A DNA stretch of 7,291 bases from an uncultured Oscillospiraceae bacterium (GCA_934527255.1 CAKTAM010000092.1:1-7291), one strand, 5' to 3'; positions 1 through 6,047 are shown, counted from the stretch's first letter. Numbers and translations are program-made. Notes: a model not told the origin generated them from the sequence alone.

Positions 1-226
1 GATGAAACGCTTTGGCCCAGTCGATGTACAGCTTGATGCCGAAATAGATGTTGTACAGCGGGATCAGAAGCAGCAGGAACTTCCAGCCGTTTCCGTACAG
101 CTCCTGACAAAGCACATAGGTATTGTAAATGGGAACAATGCCCTCCCAGCCCTGACGGCCCATCTTCTTGAAGATCATCCAGGAAGCGACAAGGGACAAA
201 ATGCCGACGATGATGCGAATAATCAT
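1..226 (-). CDS. Small DUF5684-type membrane protein (3' end cut by window edge)
   Basis: The gene reads leftward from ATG at 226-224 and is open to the left edge, giving 75 visible codons with no stop. A good ribosome binding site (AAGGAGT, 240-234) lies 7 bases before the ATG and fixes the start. The protein has a hydrophobic segment at about residues 3-20, a short loop with GWEGIVPIYN (26-35), then GNGWKF (45-50) and a second hydrophobic stretch at about 51-67 containing IPLYNIY. The pairing of a GW..(I/V)P.YN motif with GN.WKFLLLLIP.YNI is typical, from memory, of DUF5684 membrane proteins of Firmicutes, whose role is unknown; they sometimes occur fused to signal peptidase. It has its own promoter (300-328), so it is separate from the tRNA transcript upstream. 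Family assignment is fairly safe; function is not known. Confidence 0.75.
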   Translation of the reverse strand, partial: MIIRIIVGILSLVASWMIFKKMGRQGWEGIVPIYNTYVLCQELYGNGWKFLLLLIPLYNIYFGIKLYIDWAKAFH

Positions 227-244
227 GATCTCTACTCCTTTTCC

Positions 245-293
245 AAAACAAAAATGACGCTGCCGGGCATCCGCACTTTTTCGCCCGTGCAGC
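245..293 (-). promoter_or_regulatory. Leader hairpin followed by U-rich run (possible attenuator)
   Basis: On the minus strand GCTGCACGGGC (293-283) can pair with GCCCGGCAGC (268-259). This gives ten base pairs with one bulged A and a 14-base loop. It is followed after four bases by TTTTTGTTTT (254-245). This is terminator-like and lies between the predicted promoter and the ribosome binding site, beginning at about the predicted transcription start. It could be an attenuator, or simply a 5' stabilising stem-loop. No competing antiterminator structure is evident. Confidence 0.35.
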
Positions 294-299
294 AGTTTC

Positions 300-328
300 A
301 GTATAGCAGGCCGCCGCGCAAAATGCAA
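300..328 (-). promoter_or_regulatory. Extended -10 sigma-A promoter of the DUF5684 gene
   Basis: Read on the minus strand there is TTGCAT at 328-323, a 17-base spacer, and TATACT at 305-300. The -10 is preceded by TG one base away (308-307), making an extended -10 (TGCTATACT). Transcription would start near 293, about 67 bases ahead of the ATG at 226. The same nine bases recur in the cdd promoter region at 5894-5886. Confidence 0.6.
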
Positions 329-541
329 CAGAAAAAAGTGCGCGGAAACGGAAAATCTGCCCGAGCTTGTTCACACGGCAGGCAAGGCAGAACGGACCCG
401 TGAGAAGCACAGGCGGGCTTTGCGTGGGCCAGGGTAAGCGAGGCCTGCATTTTGCTGCAGCTCTTGCAAAAGAGCTGCAGCGCGACCGCCGCAGAAAAAC
501 AGAACCCACCGGACAAAAAACGGACGAAAGGAGGGGGAGAG
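329..541. other. Gene-free stretch between the DUF5684 promoter and the tRNA terminator
   Basis: Short open frames exist on both strands here, but they have no ribosome binding site, no recognisable motifs and unconvincing composition, and the longest plus-strand one runs through the tRNA-Tyr gene. The only structure I can support is the perfect inverted repeat at 454-481. No tRNA, riboswitch or other RNA family was recognised. Confidence 0.5.
454..481. repeat. Perfect 12-bp inverted repeat with 4-base loop
   Basis: GCTGCAGCTCTT (454-465) and AAGAGCTGCAGC (470-481) are exact reverse complements around a GCAA loop, which is a GNRA tetraloop when read as plus-strand RNA. There is no T-run after the stem on either strand, so it is not a standard intrinsic terminator. 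It sits about 60 bases beyond the tRNA terminator and about 125 bases before the DUF5684 promoter. Its role is unknown; a dispersed REP-like element or protein-binding site is possible. Confidence 0.6.
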
Positions 542-582
542 AAAAAACAAAAGCTGTACCAACCGAAAAGTTCGTACAGCTT
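542..582 (-). terminator. Intrinsic terminator of the tRNA-Thr/tRNA-Tyr transcript
   Basis: On the minus strand AAGCTGTAC (582-574) pairs with GTACAGCTT (559-551). The stem can extend inward by AAC/GTT past a G-G mismatch. TTGTTTTTT follows (550-542). It begins 6 bases beyond the encoded CCA of tRNA-Tyr, exactly where a tRNA operon terminator is expected. Confidence 0.88.
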
Positions 583-587
583 CTGTT

Positions 588-672
588 TGGTGGAGGAAGA
601 TGGATTCGAACCATCGAAGGCATAGCCAGCAGATTTACAGTCTGTCCCCTTTGGCCGCTCGGGAATTCCTCC
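588..672 (-). tRNA. tRNA-Tyr (anticodon GTA)
   Basis: The 85-base gene reads 672 to 588 and includes an encoded CCA end (590-588). The acceptor stem GGAGGAA/TTCCTCC is perfect. The T-arm is GATGG-TTCGAAT-CCATC. The anticodon loop CTGTAAA carries GTA at 638-636. A long variable arm is present, as expected for class II tRNA-Tyr of bacteria. It is the second gene of a two-tRNA transcript and starts 32 bases after tRNA-Thr. Confidence 0.96.
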
Positions 673-704
673 ATATGCAATTGAACTGATGCGGTGTAAG
701 TAAA

Positions 705-780
705 TGGAGCTGGTGGACGGATTCGAACCCCCGACCTGCTGATTACAAATCAGCTGCTCTACCAGCTGAGCTACACCAGC
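705..780 (-). tRNA. tRNA-Thr (anticodon TGT)
   Basis: The 76-base gene reads 780 to 705 with an encoded CCA. The acceptor stem GCTGGTG/CACCAGC, the D stem GCTC/GAGC and the anticodon stem GCTGA/TCAGC are perfect. The loop TTTGTAA carries TGT at 747-745. The T-arm is odd: GGGGG (732-728) faces CCGTC (720-716), which gives one G-G mismatch (730/718) and one G-U pair (731/717), although the TTCGAAT loop is normal. It should still be functional, but this is worth noting. It is the first gene of the tRNA pair. Confidence 0.94.
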
Positions 781-799
781 GAATCATCAGCGCTTGATT

Positions 800-829
800 A
801 TAATACCACACCGCGCGGGAGAATGTCAA
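800..829 (-). promoter_or_regulatory. Promoter of the tRNA-Thr/tRNA-Tyr operon
   Basis: On the minus strand there is a consensus TTGACA at 829-824 and TATTAT at 805-800, with an 18-base spacer. A perfect TATAAT also occurs at 802-797 but would be 21 bases from the -35. Transcription would start around 793, just ahead of the mature tRNA-Thr 5' end at 780. The site overlaps an open frame running leftward-extended from the ABC transporter gene, which argues against any ABC start upstream of 1027. Confidence 0.75.
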
Positions 830-892
830 CCCTTTTTTTGAAAAAAGCTGCAAAGACAGTCGGAATGCAGATCGGCTGCAGCTGCCGCCGCC

Positions 893-921
893 TTGACGGT
901 CGGCGGGGAAACCGGTATAAT
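893..921 (+). promoter_or_regulatory. Near-consensus promoter of the ABC transporter gene
   Basis: TTGACG (893-898), a 17-base spacer and TATAAT (916-921) make one of the best sigma-A promoters in the window. The start would be near 928, giving a leader of about 99 bases before the ATG at 1027. The inverted repeat CCGCCG (885-890) / CGGCGG (901-906) brackets the -35 and could be an operator. In the leader, CGGCGGC (950-956) can pair with GCCGCCG (967-973), but no U-run follows. Confidence 0.75.
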
Positions 922-1026
922 ACCATATATGAAATAGAAAGCAGAAAAGCGGCGGCGGAGCTTTTGGCCGCCGTCAGTCGGTCTGCGGGGGCTTTTGCCG
1001 TATGGCCATGGAGGGGAAGAACAAGT

Positions 1027-2763
1027 ATGCTCAAGCGCTTTTTGGAATATTATCGGCCGCACCGCTGGATGCTGGCGGCCGATATGACCGCCAGCCTGTT
1101 TGTATCGCTGATCGGGCTGGTTTACCCGATAATCAACAACCGGATGCTCAACGACTGGATACCCAACCGTAACCTGCGGATGGTCGTCTGGTTTGGCGTG
1201 CTGCTGCTGGTGCTGTATGTGCTGCGCTTTGCGCTGCGGTATTTTGTGCAGTACTATGGCCATATGATCGGCGTAAAAATGCAGGCGCAGATGCGGCGGG
1301 ATATGTTCCGGCATCTGGAAAAGCTGCCCTGTTCGTTTTATGATGAGCACGAGACCGGTAAGATCATGTCGCGCATGACCAGCGACCTGTTCGATGTCAG
1401 CGAGCTGGCGCACCACGGGCCGGAAAACGTGCTGATCTGCAGCATTATGATCGTCGGCTCGTTTGTGTACCTGTGCACCATTGAATGGCGGCTGACGCTG
1501 ATCATCTTTGCATGCGTGCCGGTGCTGGCGGCAGTCTCTATCATATGCCGCCGCCAGATGGACGAGGCCTTTACCGAAAGCCGCAAAAGCATTGCCAGCG
1601 TCAATGCGGCGCTGGAGAGCAGCGTTTCGGGAATTCGGGTGACAAAGGCCTTTACCAACGCCCAAAAGGAAAGCGAAAAATTTGAGGTGGGCAACCGGAG
1701 CTACGTTCAGGCGCGGCGCAAGTCGTACATTGCCATGGCGCGGTTCCATTCCTCCTCGTCGTTCGTCACGGATGTGTTCAACGTGATCGTGCTGGTGGCG
1801 GGCGGTATTTTCCTGTACCGCGGCGAGATCACCTTCGGCGACTATTCCACGTTTATCATCTCGGTCAACCAGTTTATCAACCCGGTGACGACGCTGATCA
1901 ATTTTATGGAGCAGTACGAAAACGGCGTGACGGGCTTCCGTCGTTTTCTGGAGATCATGGACGTTCCCCCCGAGGAGGACGCGCCGGATGCGCACCCGCT
2001 GCAGAATGTGCAGGGCGAGCTGGAGCTGGAGCAGGTGGAGTTTGCCTATGACGACAGCAAGGAGGTGCTGCACGGGGTATCGCTGCGGGTGGAAAAAGGG
2101 CACACGCTGGCGCTGGTCGGCCCCTCCGGCGGCGGCAAAACGACCCTGTGCCACCTGATCCCCCGGTTCTACCCGCTTTCCGGCGGCAGCATCCGCATTG
2201 ACGGGCAGGATATCCGCACGCTGACGGCGGAAAGCCTGCGCCGGGCCGTTGGCATTGTGCAGCAGGATGTTTTTCTGTTCAACGGCACCATCCGCGAAAA
2301 CATTCTGTACGGCCGTCTGGATGCCACCGAGGAGGAAATGCTGGAGGCGGCCCGCCGCGCCAACATTCACGAGTATGTGATGGGGCTGCCGGAGGGGTAT
2401 GACACCCAGATCGGCGAGCGCGGCGTCAAGCTTTCCGGCGGGCAGAAGCAGCGGCTTTCCATTGCGCGGGTGTTTTTGAAGGATCCGGCCATTCTGATCC
2501 TTGATGAGGCCACCAGCGCGCTGGACAATGCCACCGAGATCCTCATTCAGCAGGCGCTGGACGAGCTGTGCCGCGGCCGCACCACGCTGGTGGTGGCGCA
2601 CCGGCTTTCCACCATCAAAAATGCCGATGAGATCGCCGTCATTGCAGATGGCGTTGTGCAGGAGCAGGGAACGCACGAGCAGCTGCTGGCGCACGACGGC
2701 CCGTACCGCAGGCTGTACAGTCTGCAGTTCCGCGATGAGGAATGGCAGCAGGTGCTGCACTGA
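1027..2763 (+). CDS. ABC exporter half-transporter (fused membrane and ATPase domains)
   Basis: The 578-residue product has the length and order of a type IV (ABCB-like) exporter half, which works as a dimer in the cytoplasmic membrane. About six membrane segments can be seen (near residues 16-36, 52-75, 132-154, 156-175, 246-265, 274-294). The ATPase domain starts at about 333: A-loop Tyr341, Walker A GPSGGGKTT (365-373, Lys371), Q-loop QQD (Gln413), signature LSGGQKQR (469-476), Walker B ILILDE (489-494, catalytic Glu494), D-loop SALD and H-loop His525. All key residues are intact, so a homodimer is possible, and no partner half is adjacent. The frame is open upstream to 823, but that part crosses the tRNA promoter and this gene's own promoter. 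The ATG at 1027, preceded by GGAGGGGAAG (1010-1019), is the likely start. Drug, lipid or peptide export are all possible; the substrate cannot be told from sequence. Confidence 0.93.
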   Translation: MLKRFLEYYRPHRWMLAADMTASLFVSLIGLVYPIINNRMLNDWIPNRNLRMVVWFGVLLLVLYVLRFALRYFVQYYGHMIGVKMQAQMRRDMFRHLEKLPCSFYDEHETGKIMSRMTSDLFDVSELAHHGPENVLICSIMIVGSFVYLCTIEWRLTLIIFACVPVLAAVSIICRRQMDEAFTESRKSIASVNAALESSVSGIRVTKAFTNAQKESEKFEVGNRSYVQARRKSYIAMARFHSSSSFVTDVFNVIVLVAGGIFLYRGEITFGDYSTFIISVNQFINPVTTLINFMEQYENGVTGFRRFLEIMDVPPEEDAPDAHPLQNVQGELELEQVEFAYDDSKEVLHGVSLRVEKGHTLALVGPSGGGKTTLCHLIPRFYPLSGGSIRIDGQDIRTLTAESLRRAVGIVQQDVFLFNGTIRENILYGRLDATEEEMLEAARRANIHEYVMGLPEGYDTQIGERGVKLSGGQKQRLSIARVFLKDPAILILDEATSALDNATEILIQQALDELCRGRTTLVVAHRLSTIKNADEIAVIADGVVQEQGTHEQLLAHDGPYRRLYSLQFRDEEWQQVLH

Positions 2764-2771
2764 AAGAGCAT

Positions 2772-2787
2772 CGGCGGCGCGCCGCCG
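2772..2787. repeat. 16-base perfect GC palindrome after the ABC stop codon
   Basis: CGGCGGCG followed directly by CGCCGCCG lies 8 bases beyond the TGA of the ABC transporter. It has no loop and no T-run, so it is not itself a terminator. As RNA it could form a short hairpin ahead of the main terminator. Confidence 0.45.
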
Positions 2788-2808
2788 CCCGGCATACCGA
2801 CAGATGAA

Positions 2809-2850
2809 AAAATGCCCCGTTTCCGCGCAGCGGCGGAGGCGGGGCATTTT
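2809..2850. terminator. Bidirectional intrinsic terminator between convergent genes
   Basis: Bases 2809-2826 pair with 2833-2850 over 18 positions (two are G-U in the plus-strand RNA) around a 6-base loop. The core is AATGCCCCG/CGGGGCATT. Plus-strand transcripts end in TTTT (2847-2850), serving the ABC transporter. On the minus strand the stem ends in a T-run of six (2812-2807, complement of A's), serving the cdd-rsmA-plsC-SDR operon. The location, between the stops at 2763 and 2893, fits both uses. Confidence 0.9.
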
Positions 2851-2892
2851 GGTGCTTTCAAAGCGAAAAGAGCTTAGGGGCAAAAGCTGCGC

Positions 2893-3639
2893 TCAGGTGC
2901 GGGCAAGACCATCTACATACAACACCTGGCCGGTGATGTACGAGGCTTTCTCCGATGCCAGGAAAACAAAGGCATTGGCAATATCCTCCGGCTGGCCAAG
3001 GCGGCGCAGGGGGATCTGGGCCACCAGCGGATCGATCACCTCTTTGGGCACGGCGCGCATCATATCGGTATAGGTGATGCCGGGGGCCACGGCATTGACG
3101 CGGATGCCCTTGGGGCCAAGCTCGCGGGCGAGGGAAAGCGTAAAGCCGTTGACGGCGAATTTGGAGGTGGGATAGCTGACGCCGCCGGGCTGGCCGTAGC
3201 GGCTGACGACCGACGAGGTGTTGAGAATGACACCGCTGCCCTTGGCGATCATGCCGTCCACCACGGCGCGGGCGCAGTTGTACACACCCTTGACGTTCAG
3301 GTCGATCACCTTGTCAATGGTCTCCTCGGTGTAGGAGGTAAAGGGGGTGCTTTCGGAGATGCCGGCGTTATTGACCAGAATGTCAATGGCGCCGTACCGG
3401 GCCGCTACCTCATCAAAGGCTGCCTTTACTTCGGTGTAGCTGGTCAGGCTGGGGCAGATGCCCTCCACCTTGCCCTCGGGGAACTTTTCGCGCAGCTGCG
3501 CGACTGCCTTGTCGGCGCTCTCCTTGCGGGAGCCGCACACCACCACGACGGCACCCTCCGCCAGAAAAGCCTCTGCTGTGGCAAAGCCGATGCCGCGGCT
3601 GCCGCCGGTGATAACGGCGACCTTGTCCTTTAACTGCAT
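2893..3639 (-). CDS. Short-chain dehydrogenase/reductase (SDR) of the classical FabG-like type
   Basis: The product is 248 residues, the usual classical SDR length. It has the nucleotide-binding TGGSRGIG (11-18), NNAG (90-93), Asn115, the catalytic Ser143-Tyr156-Lys160 set (YPTSK) and the PG motif (186-187). It should be an NAD(P)(H)-dependent cytoplasmic oxidoreductase. Basic residues right after beta-strand 2 (GSRKE, 36-40) hint at NADP(H), which is inference. The start at 3639 is set by an excellent AAAGGAGG (3655-3648) 8 bases upstream; an upstream in-frame extension to 3798 would overlap the acyltransferase gene and is not credible. It is the last gene of the minus-strand cluster, 88 bases after plsC. 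FabG-like 3-oxoacyl reductase, sugar or alcohol dehydrogenase, or hydroxysteroid dehydrogenase are all possible; sequence alone does not decide the substrate. Confidence 0.9.
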   Translation of the reverse strand: MQLKDKVAVITGGSRGIGFATAEAFLAEGAVVVVCGSRKESADKAVAQLREKFPEGKVEGICPSLTSYTEVKAAFDEVAARYGAIDILVNNAGISESTPFTSYTEETIDKVIDLNVKGVYNCARAVVDGMIAKGSGVILNTSSVVSRYGQPGGVSYPTSKFAVNGFTLSLARELGPKGIRVNAVAPGITYTDMMRAVPKEVIDPLVAQIPLRRLGQPEDIANAFVFLASEKASYITGQVLYVDGLART

Positions 3640-3727
3640 AAGAATATCCTCCTTTTTATTAGATCGGCAGGGCCGAAAAAACGGCTCTGGAGGCAAAAAA
3701 TGACAGGGAAACAGGCCGGGACGGCGC

Positions 3728-4492
3728 TTATTGCGCCTGCTCCAGCGGGGCCTCGGCCTCGGCGGGCGGCAGCCCGGCGCTCTCGCGCAGGCTGGCATCC
3801 ATCATGGCGTGTATCTGGGCGGGAAGCTCGCGCAGCGCCTCCCGCGAAAGCGAGGCGGTCTTGATGGGCGGGAAAATTTTCAGCTTCACCACACCGGAAC
3901 GGATCCAGTGATGGTGACCCTCAAACAGCGCGCGGGTGCCGTTGAGGTACAGCGGCACAATGGGTGCGCCGGTGACCCCGGCAATGCGGAAGCTGCCGGT
4001 TTTGAACTTGCCGATGCCGCCGTCCTTGGAACGGGTGCCCTCGGGGAAAATGCAAAGGTCGCGCCCGCTGCGCACCAGCCGAACAGCGTTTTCATAGCAG
4101 TTGCGGGCGTTCTGCGGGTCATCCCGCTTGACATACAGGCAGTCGAACAGATCCATCCAGCCGCGCAGCAGCGGCACCTTGCCGATGGAGGCCTTCGCCA
4201 TCATGGCGCGGGGGCGGCCCATATGGGTCAGCAGAACGGGAATATCCAGCATGCCCTGATGGTTGCAGACATAAACAGAGGCCTGTTCGGGGAAATGCTC
4301 GGCGCCCTCCACCTCTACGCGAATGCCTGCCAGCCGCAGAATGGCGCCCATCCAACGCGGCACCCATTTGTCGGTAATGCGGTAGCATTCCTCGGCGCGG
4401 CCGTGCTTTTTCAGGTACATGGCGCGCATTTGCAGGGGCTTGAGGAAAATCAGGCTGAAAACCATAAACAGGCAGACAAGTATCATTCGCAT
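3728..4492 (-). CDS. plsC: PlsC-type 1-acyl-sn-glycerol-3-phosphate acyltransferase
   Basis: The 254-residue protein belongs to the glycerolphosphate acyltransferase superfamily, whose PlsC members turn lysophosphatidic acid into phosphatidic acid at the inner face of the membrane. An N-terminal hydrophobic anchor (about residues 3-20) is followed by the catalytic NHQGMLD (77-83; HX4D with His78 and Asp83), the substrate-binding FPEGTRS (149-155) and the later block APIVPLYLNGT (176-186). The size matches bacterial PlsC. The C-terminal tail (about 240-254) is rich in Ala, Pro and Glu and lies outside the conserved fold. The ATG at 4492 has AAAGGA about 12 bases upstream, a rather long spacing; Met3 is the other option. 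It sits 63 bases after rsmA in the same direction, with no convincing terminator between. Acyl donor and exact acceptor specificity are not visible. Confidence 0.9.
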   Translation of the reverse strand: MRMILVCLFMVFSLIFLKPLQMRAMYLKKHGRAEECYRITDKWVPRWMGAILRLAGIRVEVEGAEHFPEQASVYVCNHQGMLDIPVLLTHMGRPRAMMAKASIGKVPLLRGWMDLFDCLYVKRDDPQNARNCYENAVRLVRSGRDLCIFPEGTRSKDGGIGKFKTGSFRIAGVTGAPIVPLYLNGTRALFEGHHHWIRSGVVKLKIFPPIKTASLSREALRELPAQIHAMMDASLRESAGLPPAEAEAPLEQAQ

Positions 4493-4555
4493 GACAGTTA
4501 CGCATCCTTTGTTTTCAAAATAAGGAAATGACCGCCGAAAACAGCCCGAAAGGGT

Positions 4556-5428
4556 TCAGCTGCCGCAGGCGGCCAGCGCCTGCTCCAGCGCGCAGAAATC
4601 CTGCAGGGTCAGCTGCTCGGGCCGGGCCATCGGCGGCAGCCCGGCAGCGGCAAACGCCTCCAGAAGCTGCTGCTTCGGCAGGCCAAGCCCGGAGGAAAGC
4701 CCGTTGACCGCCGTTTTCCGCCGCTGGCAGAAGGCTGCGCGGATGATGCGGAAAAAGCGTTTTTCATCCAGCGGCTGCACAGGCGGAGTGCGGTGCGGCG
4801 TCAGCCGAATGACGGCGCTGGTCACCTTGGGCGGCGGGGTAAAGCTGCCCGGCGAGACCGTAAACAGCACCTGCGGCACAGCGTAATAGTGCACCGCCAG
4901 ACTGATGGCGCCAGCCGCACGGGTGCCCGGCGCGGCGCAGATGCGCTCAGCCGCCTCCTTTTGCACCATAACGGTAATGCTTTCTACCGGCAGGCGTTCC
5001 TCCAGCAGCTTCATCAGAATGGGGCTGGTGATGTAATAGGGCAGGTTGGCGCACACGGCGACTTTCAGCCCGGCCAGCCGTTCGGCCAGCAGTGCGTGCA
5101 GATCCAGCCGCAGCACATCGCCCATGACCAGCTGCACGTTGCTCAGCCCGGCAAGGCTTTCCTCCAGCAGGGCGGGAAGCCGGTCGTCCACCTCCACGGT
5201 CACCACACGGTCGGCGCGCAGCGCCAGCTCCTTGGTCAGCACGCCGACGCCCGGCCCGATCTCCAGCGCGCCCCAGCCCGGCCCCAGCCCGGCGGCTTCG
5301 GCCATGCGGGGGCAGACGGAGGGGTTGACGATGAAATTTTGCCCGAACTGTTTGGAAAGCACAAAGCCGTGCCGTGCGCACAGGCTGCGGATGTAGCCGA
5401 GATCGGTCAGGGTGGGAAGTTCATTCAT
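4556..5428 (-). CDS. rsmA: 16S rRNA (adenine(1518)-N6/adenine(1519)-N6)-dimethyltransferase RsmA (KsgA)
   Basis: RsmA uses S-adenosylmethionine to dimethylate two adjacent adenines in the helix 45 loop of 16S rRNA, a late checkpoint of small-subunit assembly; its loss gives kasugamycin resistance in known bacteria. The 290-residue protein has the family landmarks: FGQNF (28-32), motif I EIGPGVG (56-62), acidic Glu79 at the end of strand 2, GD (103-104), the catalytic NLPYY (128-132), FTPPPKVTSAV (196-206) and the C-terminal CQRRKT (234-239). The start at 5428 lies within the end of cdd (ATGAATGA; the cdd stop is at 5423-5421), with AAGGAA inside cdd as binding site, so translation is probably coupled. 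In-frame codons reaching up to 5602 run antisense-free through cdd in another frame and lack a site, so they are rejected as start. Confidence 0.96.
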   Translation of the reverse strand: MNELPTLTDLGYIRSLCARHGFVLSKQFGQNFIVNPSVCPRMAEAAGLGPGWGALEIGPGVGVLTKELALRADRVVTVEVDDRLPALLEESLAGLSNVQLVMGDVLRLDLHALLAERLAGLKVAVCANLPYYITSPILMKLLEERLPVESITVMVQKEAAERICAAPGTRAAGAISLAVHYYAVPQVLFTVSPGSFTPPPKVTSAVIRLTPHRTPPVQPLDEKRFFRIIRAAFCQRRKTAVNGLSSGLGLPKQQLLEAFAAAGLPPMARPEQLTLQDFCALEQALAACGS

Positions 5429-5825
5429 GCAGCAAGGTTTCCTTTTTGAAAGCATAGGGCAGAAGCTCGGCGACGGTAAGGGTGCGGCGGCTGCCGCTGC
5501 GCCCGGCCACCAGAACAGGGGTCGAGGGACCGGCGGCAAATTCGGCCATGACCTGGCGGCAGGCCCCGCAGGGAAAGCCGGTGCAGTCGTCGCCGCTGAC
5601 AACGGCCATAGCGGTAAAGCGGCGGCAGCCCTCGCTGATCATTTTGAAAAGTGAGGTGCGCTCGGCACAGCAGGTCAGCCCATAGCTGACGTTTTCTACG
5701 TTGCAGCCGACAAAAACGCGGCCGTCCTCGCCCAGCACGGCCGCGCCCACCGGCCAGTGCGAATAGGGCACATAGGCGCGATCAGCCCCCTGCAGGGCCA
5801 GCGTGAACAGCTCATCCAGAACCAT
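5421..5825 (-). CDS. cdd: Cytidine deaminase
   Basis: The 134-residue protein has the size of the homotetrameric bacterial Cdd, which deaminates cytidine and deoxycytidine to uridine and deoxyuridine in the cytoplasm for pyrimidine salvage. Visible are the substrate-binding NVEN (42-45), the zinc and catalytic CAE (Cys53, Glu55) and PCGAC (85-89; zinc ligands Cys86 and Cys89). The start at 5825 is preceded by AAAGGAG with 7 bases spacing. It is the first gene of the minus-strand cluster, overlaps rsmA by 8 bases, and is driven from the AT-rich promoter region at 5873-5894. In many Firmicutes cdd lies near era and other housekeeping genes, so pairing with rsmA is not alarming. Confidence 0.96.
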   Translation of the reverse strand: MVLDELFTLALQGADRAYVPYSHWPVGAAVLGEDGRVFVGCNVENVSYGLTCCAERTSLFKMISEGCRRFTAMAVVSGDDCTGFPCGACRQVMAEFAAGPSTPVLVAGRSGSRRTLTVAELLPYAFKKETLLHE

Positions 5826-5843
5826 GCGGACGCTCCTTTGCCG

Positions 5844-5861
5844 AAAAAGCGGCGCAGCCGC
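5844..5861 (-). promoter_or_regulatory. Mini hairpin with U5 run in the cdd leader
   Basis: On the minus strand GCGGC (5861-5857), loop TGC and GCCGC (5853-5849) are followed directly by TTTTT (5848-5844). It lies between the cdd promoter and its ribosome binding site. The stem is only five base pairs (a sixth would be G-U), so termination would be weak. It may be an attenuator or chance. Confidence 0.25.
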
Positions 5862-5872
5862 CAGTTTTTTAT

Positions 5873-5894
5873 ATTATACTATATTAGTATAGCA
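5873..5894 (-). promoter_or_regulatory. Promoter region of cdd-rsmA-plsC-SDR operon, with palindrome
   Basis: Two minus-strand -10 elements are present: an extended one, TGCTATACT (5894-5886), and a perfect TATAAT (5878-5873). Neither has a good -35, so the extended -10 is the more likely one. Both lie across a perfect palindrome TATACTA-TAT-TAGTATA (5875-5891), which could be an operator or simply the result of two AT-rich -10 boxes. Starts would fall near 5879 or 5866, roughly 40-55 bases before the cdd ATG. Confidence 0.6.
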
Positions 5895-5975
5895 CAACCC
5901 GCCCGGCTTGCCTAGTGGGCATACAAAGAAAGACGGCATTTTTACCGGCATGCCCGCCGCTGCGCACAAAAACTC

Positions 5976-6004
5976 TTGCCTTTTGCCGGGCGCTGGTGTA
6001 TGAT
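5976..6004 (+). promoter_or_regulatory. Promoter of the dCMP deaminase gene
   Basis: TTGCCT (5976-5981), a 17-base spacer and TATGAT (5999-6004) fit sigma-A. The start would be near 6011, giving a leader of about 37 bases. With the cdd promoter this makes the 222-base region 5826-6047 a divergent control region; nothing else is recognised in it. Confidence 0.6.
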
Positions 6005-6047
6005 GGAAAAAAACACGGCCGCGGGCTGAAAAGGATGTGTCAGAACC

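Noticed and set aside
298..516. Cys-rich 72-codon minus-strand open frame ahead of the DUF5684 gene
   Set aside because: No ribosome binding site, runs through the inverted repeat and the DUF5684 promoter, no recognisable similarity.
588..780. tRNA genes as an integration site for a mobile element
   Set aside because: No integrase, no direct repeat of a tRNA 3' end and no foreign-looking genes are visible in the window.
823..1026. N-terminal extension of the ABC transporter to an ATG at 823
   Set aside because: It crosses the tRNA promoter and the gene's own promoter, shows no family similarity, and the ATG at 1027 has a ribosome binding site and matches the normal exporter N-terminus.
826..2883. 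685-codon open frame antisense to the ABC transporter
   Set aside because: It mirrors the GC-rich codon pattern of the real gene, its product is low-complexity rich in His, Gln, Arg and Ala, and it has no motifs.
3660..3710. Possible terminator or promoter between plsC and the SDR (AGCCG-TTTTTT-CGGC)
   Set aside because: The stem is only four to five pairs with the T-run in the loop, and no -35/-10 pair with proper spacing was found.
3640..3798. Upstream in-frame extension of the SDR
   Set aside because: It would overlap plsC, and AAAGGAGG lies directly ahead of the ATG at 3639, where classical SDRs begin.
3731..4531. 266-codon open frame antisense to plsC
   Set aside because: Shadow of a well-supported acyltransferase; composition is His/Gln/Ala-rich with no domain.
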